Source: Gordonia sp. (in: high G+C Gram-positive bacteria) (GTDB lineage Bacteria > Actinomycetota > Actinomycetes > Mycobacteriales > Mycobacteriaceae). From it: a stretch of DNA of 64,000 bases. Within the stretch, counting starts at the first letter, position 1, and each line of letters opens with the position of its first letter. The notes beneath the pieces are model-generated. The model was not told the origin of the DNA and did no database searches. It saw nothing but the letters and a program-made list of their open reading frames with translations. Below are positions 1 through 5,119 of this stretch, piece by piece. The DNA lies in the NCBI RefSeq assembly GCF_020438995.1, contig NZ_JAGQTN010000239.1, positions 1-64,000 of the forward strand, given 5' to 3'. The translations under genes were made by a program, and so were the position numbers.

Positions 1-156
1 AGATCTGCGGTTGCCGCAGTCGTCTTCTTTTGATTCACAACCTCAGATCATGGCGCGGCAACCGCCCTGACCAGGGTAAACACACGCGTGATCGTCACCA
101 CTCCCGATCTACGGCTGTAGTACTAGCGGCCTACTAAAGACACCGAAGAGGTAATC

Positions 157-468
157 GTGTCCGACACTATTCGACACTTCCAAAGCAATAACGCCCACGG
201 ACCCGTAATAATGTATATCGATGACCATGGTCGAGTGGCTCTGGTATGCGAGGAGGACGGGACATCCTGGGATCTCGGCGTCATCGCGAAAGCGACGAAG
301 GAGCCTGCAAAGACAGCCACCAAGCGCTTGGCGCGCCGAACTCCAGCAATCAGAGATTCAGAGACAATTGGCTCTGACTTGGAATCTGACAAATCTAAGA
401 AATCTCGGAAGCATACCGGCCCTAAACCCACGACTGACGAGATCGCTAGGAATCTCTGGCGATCGTAG
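157..468 (+). CDS. Small hypothetical protein (103 aa)
   Basis: A GTG start preceded by a purine-rich GAAGAGG about 6 bases upstream opens a 103-residue protein. The first ~50 residues look like a small beta-rich fold (VIMYIDDHGRVALV, then a DGTSWDLG stretch). The second half is rich in Lys, Thr and Arg and looks disordered, ending in DEIARNLWRS. There is no signal peptide or membrane segment. Its base composition is visibly less GC-rich than the genes after 5 kb, which fits an acquired segment. I do not recognise the family. It stands alone, with no same-strand partner close enough to suggest an operon. Confidence 0.5.
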   Translation: MSDTIRHFQSNNAHGPVIMYIDDHGRVALVCEEDGTSWDLGVIAKATKEPAKTATKRLARRTPAIRDSETIGSDLESDKSKKSRKHTGPKPTTDEIARNLWRS

Positions 469-479
469 CCGTACATCAC

Positions 480-659
480 CTAACACGTGACAACGTGTTC
501 CCATATAGGTCCGATGACATAACCAAGCCTTGGCGATTGTTCGACCACCACACACTCCTGAATCAGGTCTTCCAGGTAGACGAGTCACGACATCATCGAC
601 CGCCTATGGTCCCGCCCACCGAAGTGCACAAACACGTCCCGCGCGGATAGGAAAAGGCT
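480..659. other. Short non-coding stretch between small genes
   Basis: No convincing coding frame. The DNA is relatively AT-rich for this window. A GGAAAAGG purine run just before position 660 could serve as the ribosome binding site of the next small frame. Confidence 0.4.
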
Positions 660-1049
660 ATGAAAAGCGCACGCAGGCGTATGAGATACTTGACGTTGGT
701 TATGTCGCTGGTCACGGCGACCTGGATCACGGTGGTGGATTCAGGGCCCGCACATGCTGTGGTATCCAATAAGACCGGGATCGCCGGATTCGCGCAGATT
801 CCGGGTCACGCCAGTTGTTCCTACATGCGCACCAATACCGCCGGGTGGTTGGCATTCTCGGGGATCTTCCCGAGCATGTCGGACAACTTTGCTGCCAGTT
901 CCGGATTCCGGAACTGGCAGCAAAGTTTGTCCTCGTTTCCACATCGAGCGAGAAGCGGCTACGGCCGCACGGTGTGCACCCGCACGGATGGGTATCGTGC
1001 GGCGAGTTTGCGGTCGAGCGTCGCCAGACCGGCGACCGCAACCCGCTGA
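660..1049 (+). CDS. Putative small secreted protein, probably truncated by a repeat
   Basis: The start at 660 follows a purine-rich GGAAAAGG. The N-terminus is a clear Sec signal peptide: a basic SARRRMR stretch, a hydrophobic core (LTLVMSLVTATWITVV) and a plausible AHA cleavage site near residue 33. About 40 residues of mature-looking sequence follow. From nucleotide 885 the frame runs through a 43-bp palindrome, and then through DNA that on the other strand is a relic of the small gene seen intact at 4759-5034. The last ~55 residues are therefore probably not native. I read this as a small exported-protein gene whose 3' end was replaced. Whether it is still made is unknown. Confidence 0.4.
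   Translation: MKSARRRMRYLTLVMSLVTATWITVVDSGPAHAVVSNKTGIAGFAQIPGHASCSYMRTNTAGWLAFSGIFPSMSDNFAASSGFRNWQQSLSSFPHRARSGYGRTVCTRTDGYRAASLRSSVARPATATR
885..927. repeat. Perfect 43-bp palindrome (REP-like), core CCGGATTCCGG
   Basis: Two perfect 21-base arms (beginning AACTTTGCTGCC) flank a single central base. It shares the central CCGGATTCCGG and a GCAGCAA-type arm with the elements at 1043-1071 and 22835-22879, and the GGTTCCG..CGGAACC arms of 7875-7921. It is probably a dispersed palindromic repeat that can also work as a bidirectional terminator. Confidence 0.75.
959..1040 (-). pseudogene. Relic of the small gene paired with rpn
   Basis: Read on the minus strand this encodes LATLDRKLAARYPSVRV and then a stop. 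It matches residues of the intact small protein encoded at 4759-5034 (LATLDGELAARYPSVRV). The 51 bases at 984-1034 also match 2221-2271 with only a few differences. It lies beyond the 3' end of the first rpn gene, so it looks like a leftover of a duplicated rpn unit. Confidence 0.55.
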
Positions 1050-1071
1050 TCCCGGAATCCGGAACCAGCGG
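1043..1071. terminator. Imperfect palindrome downstream of first rpn gene
   Basis: Arms of 14 bases (CCGCTGATCCCGGA and TCCGGAACCAGCGG) pair with two mismatches around one base. It starts 28 bases beyond the minus-strand rpn stop codon, where a terminator would be expected. It belongs to the same CCGGATTCCGG palindrome family as 885-927. There is no clear T-run. Confidence 0.45.
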
Positions 1072-1099
1072 CAAGGTTGTACGGCGCCTTCCTTCGACG

Positions 1100-1351
1100 C
1101 TAACGGCCGAAGACGTCGTCGAGGGTCGCAGCGCCCTCGACGAGTCTTGAACTCCATCGAATGATCTGCTCTTCCGTTGCGCCGGCCACCAGGTCGTGAG
1201 CGCCCTTGTCGAGGGTGCCGAATTTGCGGGTGAGCATGCTCGTCAGCAGCGATGCCAGGCCTTCGGCGTGCCCCTCGGCGCGTCCTTCGACTCGGCCTTC
1301 GACTCGGCCTTCGATGAAGCCCTTGGCACGGAGCTGTTCTGCGGTTGTCAT
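1100..1351 (-). CDS. Possible internal product of rpn copy 1 (C-terminal domain, RpnS-like)
   Basis: An in-frame ATG (residue 271 of the long protein, MTTAEQLRAKG) is preceded by AGAGGAGG with a 5-base gap. This is a near-perfect Shine-Dalgarno and much better than anything at the full-length start. It would give an 83-aa protein made only of the EGR-repeat helix and the conserved tail, without the nuclease. The second rpn copy has the same ATG and the same AGGAGG at the same spacing. In E. coli, Rpn genes are reported to make such a short C-terminal form that inhibits the nuclease. Its expression here is inference. Confidence 0.55.
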   Translation of the reverse strand: MTTAEQLRAKGFIEGRVEGRVEGRAEGHAEGLASLLTSMLTRKFGTLDKGAHDLVAGATEEQIIRWSSRLVEGAATLDDVFGR

Positions 1352-2161
1352 AGCGGCCTCCTCTGCGGCGGGTCCGAGCGTCGCTCCGAACCGGATCAAG
1401 TGGTCGACGGGTGTTGTGCCGGTCCTTAAAAGATACGTGAAAATCCCTTTGAGCAGCCGTTCGTGATCCCACAGACCCGTCAGCCGGATGAAGTCGTCGA
1501 ACCACTGACCGAGCCAGGTGGTGACATCATCGTCTCCCGGCGCCTTCGTGATCACCACGAAGGTGATGCGGGCCGCCGGAGTGAGCGGACGTGCCCGCAG
1601 TGCCGCGTCATCGAGGGTCGTCAGGTCGTCGACGAGGTAACTCACATGAGGCACGAGCTCACCGGCGTCCGCTTTGAGTTCGTCGTCGGCGTCGATGAGG
1701 CCGGCGATGTCGGTAGCTGCGGTCCACCGGCGTGGGCCTTGATAAATGACTACCGGGATGATCAGCGGCAGCGGTCCCGACGGTGCCGCAGTCCGGTCGG
1801 TCCTCAGGTGGTGGTCCCAGATTCGGGTCTGATAGGTCATCATCCTCAACGCCATCCGCGGGTCGGATGTGCGCTGATGCTCCACGAGCAGGTACAGGTA
1901 GCCATCGCGGCCACCGGCGGCGGTGGTCCGGAACAGCAGGTCGACATGTCGGTGCCGTAGTTCGGGATCGACAAACGTTCCCGGCTGTGGCTGGAGGTTG
2001 TCGAGGTCGATGCGGGCGGCGAGCCGCGGCGGCAGGACCGACCGAAGTTCGGAGGAAGCGTTGTCGGGGTCGGCGAAAACCAGCCGGAAAAGCGCATCGT
2101 GCGGTTGGCCGTTCGGCTCTTGGGTCGTCACACACAGGACCATACCGATGGGTTCTGACAT
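1100..2161 (-). CDS. Rpn-family PD-(D/E)XK nuclease (first copy)
   Basis: This 353-aa protein belongs to the recombination-promoting nuclease/putative transposase (Rpn, PF04754-type) family. These are Mg2+-dependent DNA endonucleases now linked to phage defence. The N-terminal domain has the family start QPHDALFRLVF, then Asp74 in HVDLLFR and Glu94-His-Gln96 in YLYLLVEHQ, which are the expected D...ExQ active-site residues. The C-terminal part from about residue 271 is a helical region with EGR/EGH repeats (about five units), followed by a conserved tail ending TLDDVFGR. I chose the ATG at 2161 because the second copy (3710-4792) aligns from exactly this MSEP start. No good ribosome binding site is visible there, and the frame remains open further upstream. 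It is strongly similar along its length to the second copy. A strong internal start at 1351 is listed separately. Confidence 0.85.
   Translation of the reverse strand: MSEPIGMVLCVTTQEPNGQPHDALFRLVFADPDNASSELRSVLPPRLAARIDLDNLQPQPGTFVDPELRHRHVDLLFRTTAAGGRDGYLYLLVEHQRTSDPRMALRMMTYQTRIWDHHLRTDRTAAPSGPLPLIIPVVIYQGPRRWTAATDIAGLIDADDELKADAGELVPHVSYLVDDLTTLDDAALRARPLTPAARITFVVITKAPGDDDVTTWLGQWFDDFIRLTGLWDHERLLKGIFTYLLRTGTTPVDHLIRFGATLGPAAEEAAMTTAEQLRAKGFIEGRVEGRVEGRAEGHAEGLASLLTSMLTRKFGTLDKGAHDLVAGATEEQIIRWSSRLVEGAATLDDVFGR
1357..1364 (-). promoter_or_regulatory. Internal Shine-Dalgarno for short Rpn form, copy 1
   Basis: On the minus strand this reads AGAGGAGG, five bases before the in-frame ATG at 1351. 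It is conserved in position and spacing with 3991-3996 in the second copy. Confidence 0.6.
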
Positions 2162-2164
2162 GCC

Positions 2165-2330
2165 GGCGTGGCCGACGAGCACTGTTTTACGAGTCGCCCT
2201 GCCGGACAGTGCATACACGGACGGATGGGTATCGTGCGGCTGACTTGCGGTCGAGCGTCGCCAGACCGGCGCCCGCCGAATGCGCGAACGCCAGGTCTGC
2301 GCCATCGCGTAGACAGGTATCCGCAAATAG
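2165..2330 (-). pseudogene. Frameshifted copy of the small gene upstream of rpn copy 1
   Basis: Immediately upstream of the first rpn gene the minus strand carries pieces of the small protein intact at 4759-5034. LRIPVY lies in one frame, LATLDRKSAARYPSVRV in another, and a stop follows within ten codons. Even the DNA running into the ATGTCAGAACCC rpn start is alignable (GTGCTCGT..). The frame is broken at least twice, so the companion gene of copy 1 appears dead while that of copy 2 is open. Confidence 0.55.
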
Positions 2331-2413
2331 TCGTGCAGCAAGTTCGTAAATAGTACAGTATCTATGCCGTGAATAGTAGTGTAGGCAGCTCGCATCCCGG
2401 CTACCATCGGGGT

Positions 2414-3661
2414 ATGGACTATCTGCTGCGCACCGTCGACCGAGAGCTTGACGAACTCCTGCCGGCCGCTGCGGCGATCGCGGTCGACGGACCCAAAGGT
2501 GTCGGCAAGACCGACACCGCCCGGCGCCGGGCGGATGCTGCCCTGTATCTGGACGACCCCGCTCAGCGCGAGGTTGTCCGGGCCGACTTCACCCTTTCGT
2601 CGCTGCCCACCGGCACCGTCCTTCTGGATGAATGGCAGAAGCTTCCACAGGTCTGGGATGCGGTTCGGCGACAAGTCGATTCCGGCGCACCGGCCGGACG
2701 CTTCCTGCTCACCGGGTCGGCCACACCGACCGATGCCGCCGGTACCCACAGTGGCGCCGGCCGAATCGTATCGCTCCGGATGCGGCCGATGGGTTTGCAC
2801 GAGCGAGGGCTGGTGACCCCCACGGTCTCGCTCTCGTCGCTACTCGACGGAACCGGGGAGATTTCAGGTGAAACAACCTTCGGCATAACCGATTACGCCG
2901 AAGCAATCGTCAGCGGCGGTCTTCCCGGAATCATGAGCGCCCCACCACGGCTGCAATGCCGACTCCTCGACGCATACCTACAGAGAGTCATCGACAGGGA
3001 CCTGCCAGAGCTGGGCTTCACAGTTCGCCGACCCGAAACTCTTCGCCGCTGGATGTCGGCATACGCCGCCGCGTCATCGACAACCACCGCATACTCACGG
3101 CTACTTGATGCCACCACCGACGGCGACGGACAGCAACCGGCCAAAACCACCACCATCGCCTACCGCGATCACCTCAGCCAACTCTGGCTCCTCGACCCGC
3201 TGCCCGGCTGGCTGCCGGCGAGCAACGAAATCAACAGGCTCCAACAAGCGCCCAAACACCAACTGGCCGATCCGGCACTCGCCGCCCGGCTGCTCAATAT
3301 CTCCGCGACCTCGCTGCTCGGGCCGCAAGGCGCACATATGGTCGGCCAACTCTTCGAATCACTTGTGGTGCTGGGAGTTCGAGTGATGGCCCAGGCAGCC
3401 GAAGCCCGTGTCAGCCACCTCCGCATCACCGGAGGCGACCGCGAGATCGACCTCATCATCGAAGGTGTCGACGGCCAGATCATCGGCATCGAAGTCAAAC
3501 TCGCACCCGAAGTGACCACGAAAGATGTACGTCACCTCGCCTGGCTCCGCGAAAAGATGCCCAACCGGGTCGTCGACCTCATAGTGATAACTACAGGCCG
3601 CACCGCCTACCGCCGCTCGGACGGGATCGCCGTCATACCACTGGCACTCCTGGGAGCGTAG
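2414..3661 (+). CDS. AAA-type ATPase of the DUF4143 family
   Basis: This 415-aa protein has a Walker A motif GPKGVGKT (residues 26-33) and a Walker B-like TVLLDEW with sensor-type FLLTGSAT shortly after. The middle region has the DUF4143 features (QRVIDRDLPELGF, ETLRRWMSAYA, YRDHLSQLWLLDPLPGW). The C-terminus reads REIDLIIEGVDGQIIGIEVKL, the D...ExK signature of a PD-(D/E)XK-like nuclease fold typical of this family. These proteins are common single-gene ATPases in bacterial accessory regions, often suspected in defence or toxin-antitoxin roles, with no firm function. I prefer the ATG at 2414 (after ATCGGGGT) over the GTG at 2369, because homology starts at the DYLLR stretch. It lies between two minus-strand rpn genes and is convergent with the second. 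Confidence 0.85.
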   Translation: MDYLLRTVDRELDELLPAAAAIAVDGPKGVGKTDTARRRADAALYLDDPAQREVVRADFTLSSLPTGTVLLDEWQKLPQVWDAVRRQVDSGAPAGRFLLTGSATPTDAAGTHSGAGRIVSLRMRPMGLHERGLVTPTVSLSSLLDGTGEISGETTFGITDYAEAIVSGGLPGIMSAPPRLQCRLLDAYLQRVIDRDLPELGFTVRRPETLRRWMSAYAAASSTTTAYSRLLDATTDGDGQQPAKTTTIAYRDHLSQLWLLDPLPGWLPASNEINRLQQAPKHQLADPALAARLLNISATSLLGPQGAHMVGQLFESLVVLGVRVMAQAAEARVSHLRITGGDREIDLIIEGVDGQIIGIEVKLAPEVTTKDVRHLAWLREKMPNRVVDLIVITTGRTAYRRSDGIAVIPLALLGA

Positions 3662-3709
3662 CCCTCCACACTGCTAGGCGATTCGCCGGGATCGGGCCTT
3701 TCTTCCCCG

Positions 3710-3985
3710 CTAACGATCGAAGACGTCGTCGAGGGTGGTAGCGCCCTCGACGAGTCGGGAGCTCCATAGAATGATCTGCTCCTCAGTGGCCTGAGCCACG
3801 AGGTCGTGAGTGTCGATGTCGAGGGGGCCGAACTTGCGAGTGAGCATGCTCGTCAGCAGCAATGCCTGGCCTTCGGCACGTCCCTCGGTGCGCCCTTCGA
3901 GGCGTCCTTCGGCGCGACCGTCGGTACGTCCCTCGGCTCGGCCTTCGATGTAGCCCTTGGCGCGGAGTTGTTCTGCAGTGGTCAT
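3710..3985 (-). CDS. Possible internal product of rpn copy 2 (C-terminal domain, RpnS-like)
   Basis: The in-frame ATG at residue 270 (MTTAEQLRAKGYIEGR) lies five bases after CAGGAGG. It would give a 91-aa protein containing only the EGR repeat helix and conserved tail. Position, ribosome binding site, spacing and first residues match the internal start in copy 1. That the two copies differ in repeat number just after this start fits a self-recognition module that diverges between paralogues. Expression is not demonstrated by sequence alone. Confidence 0.55.
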   Translation of the reverse strand: MTTAEQLRAKGYIEGRAEGRTDGRAEGRLEGRTEGRAEGQALLLTSMLTRKFGPLDIDTHDLVAQATEEQIILWSSRLVEGATTLDDVFDR

Positions 3986-4792
3986 TGCGGCCTCCTGTGC
4001 ATCGGATCCGAGTGTCCCAGCGAACCGGACCAGGTGTTCGACGGGTGTAGTGGTTGTCCTTAGAAGATACGTGAAAATACCCGTGAGCAGCCGCTCGTGA
4101 TCCCACAACCCCGTCAGGTGAATCAAGTCATCGAACCACTGGCCGAGCCATCTTGTCGCATCATCGTCCCCCGGCGCTTTCGTGAACACCACGAAGGTGA
4201 TGCGGGCCGCAGGAGTGAGCGGCCGCGCGCGAAGCGCCGCGTCATCAACAGTGGTCAGATCATCGATGAAGTAGCGCACACGCGGGACGAGATCACCGGC
4301 GTCGGCTATGAGATCAGCGTCGGCGTCGATAAGGTCGGCGACGTCGGTGACAGCACCCCAGCGACGGGGACCCTGGTAGATCACGACCGGGATGATCAGC
4401 GGTAACGGCCCCGACGAGGCAATCGCCGGGTCGGTGGTGCGGTGATGTTCCCAGATGCGAGTCTGGTAGATCATCATCCGCAACGCCATCAACGGATCGG
4501 ATGTGCGCTGATGCTCAACAAGCAGGTACAGGTACGCGTCGCGGTCACCGGCGGTGGTGCGAAACAACAGGTCGGTGTGCCGGTGCCGCAGCTCCGGGTC
4601 GACGAACGTTCCCGGTTGCGGCCGCAGGTTCGCGAGGTCGATACGGGCGGCAAGGCGTGGTGGTAGCACCGACCGCAGCTCGGAGGCGGTGTTGTCGGGG
4701 TCACCGAAAACCAGCCGGAAAAGAGCATCGTGCGGTTGGCCGTTCGGTTCATGGGTTGTCACACCGCGAACCATACCGACGGGTTCTGACAT
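3710..4792 (-). CDS. Rpn-family PD-(D/E)XK nuclease (second copy)
   Basis: This 360-aa paralogue of the first rpn gene has the same motifs: QPHDALFRLVF, HTDLLFR and YLYLLVEHQ. It is highly similar through the nuclease domain. The main difference is the EGR array in the C-terminal region, which has about seven EGR/DGR units here against five in copy 1. The start at 4792 (MSEPVG) overlaps the 3' end of the small gene 4759-5034, implying translational coupling to it. It ends TTLDDVFDR. It converges with the DUF4143 ATPase gene (48-base gap). The same strong internal ribosome binding site and ATG occur at 3985. The expected role is a DNA nuclease in defence or recombination, inferred from family membership. 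Confidence 0.87.
   Translation of the reverse strand: MSEPVGMVRGVTTHEPNGQPHDALFRLVFGDPDNTASELRSVLPPRLAARIDLANLRPQPGTFVDPELRHRHTDLLFRTTAGDRDAYLYLLVEHQRTSDPLMALRMMIYQTRIWEHHRTTDPAIASSGPLPLIIPVVIYQGPRRWGAVTDVADLIDADADLIADAGDLVPRVRYFIDDLTTVDDAALRARPLTPAARITFVVFTKAPGDDDATRWLGQWFDDLIHLTGLWDHERLLTGIFTYLLRTTTTPVEHLVRFAGTLGSDAQEAAMTTAEQLRAKGYIEGRAEGRTDGRAEGRLEGRTEGRAEGQALLLTSMLTRKFGPLDIDTHDLVAQATEEQIILWSSRLVEGATTLDDVFDR
3991..3996 (-). promoter_or_regulatory. Internal Shine-Dalgarno for short Rpn form, copy 2
   Basis: On the minus strand this reads AGGAGG, five bases before the in-frame ATG at 3985, as in copy 1. Confidence 0.6.
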
Positions 4793-5034
4793 TTTCGGGA
4801 CCAGTCCACGAGCACGACCACCGGGGGAAGTCCTGCTTGCTCGTCGTCCGGCCGTGCGATGATGACTCGAACCGACGGGTATCGCGCGGCGAGTTCGCCG
4901 TCGAGTGTCGCCAGCCACGAGGATCCAGCGACAAACGTGTACACCGGGATTACGAGATCTACGACGCCCGAACGGGTGAAATCGGTAGGCGGTGTCGCTG
5001 CGACCTGGGCAGATGTCGGTTGGGTAGCCTTCAT
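4759..5034 (-). CDS. Small protein encoded upstream of and overlapping rpn copy 2
   Basis: This is a 91-aa open frame beginning MKATQPTSAQ. Its body (LVIPVYTFVAGS, LATLDGELAARYPSVRV, VVVLVDWSRKC) looks like a small alpha/beta domain. Its 3' end overlaps the rpn start at 4792 by 34 bases in another frame, which suggests coupled translation. Two decayed copies of the same sequence (2165-2330 and 959-1040) flank the first rpn gene, so the pair small gene + rpn was once duplicated as a unit. I do not recognise the family. The start is uncertain because the frame is open further upstream. Confidence 0.5.
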   Translation of the reverse strand: MKATQPTSAQVAATPPTDFTRSGVVDLVIPVYTFVAGSSWLATLDGELAARYPSVRVIIARPDDEQAGLPPVVVLVDWSRKCQNPSVWFAV

Positions 5035-5119
5035 GTGACAAGCAAGTGGCCCGTTTTCGATCATTGCCCCCCCACTTTCGGCAATGGTTGACGGCAACAG
5101 GCTGACCACAGGAAGTGCC

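Noticed and set aside
7-65. 11-base inverted repeat GCGGTTGCCGC / GCGGCAACCGC at the window start
   Set aside because: Arms are 37 bases apart with no gene end nearby. It may be part of something cut by the window edge, and there is too little to call.
741-1505. Minus-strand open frame of about 250 codons running through the palindromes and the end of rpn copy 1
   Set aside because: Out of frame with the clear Rpn protein and Arg-rich. It is kept open only by GC bias.
1100-4792. Calling the two Rpn genes transposases
   Set aside because: They lack a DDE or serine/tyrosine recombinase core and terminal repeats. The motifs are those of PD-(D/E)XK nucleases; older 'transposase' labels for this family are misleading.
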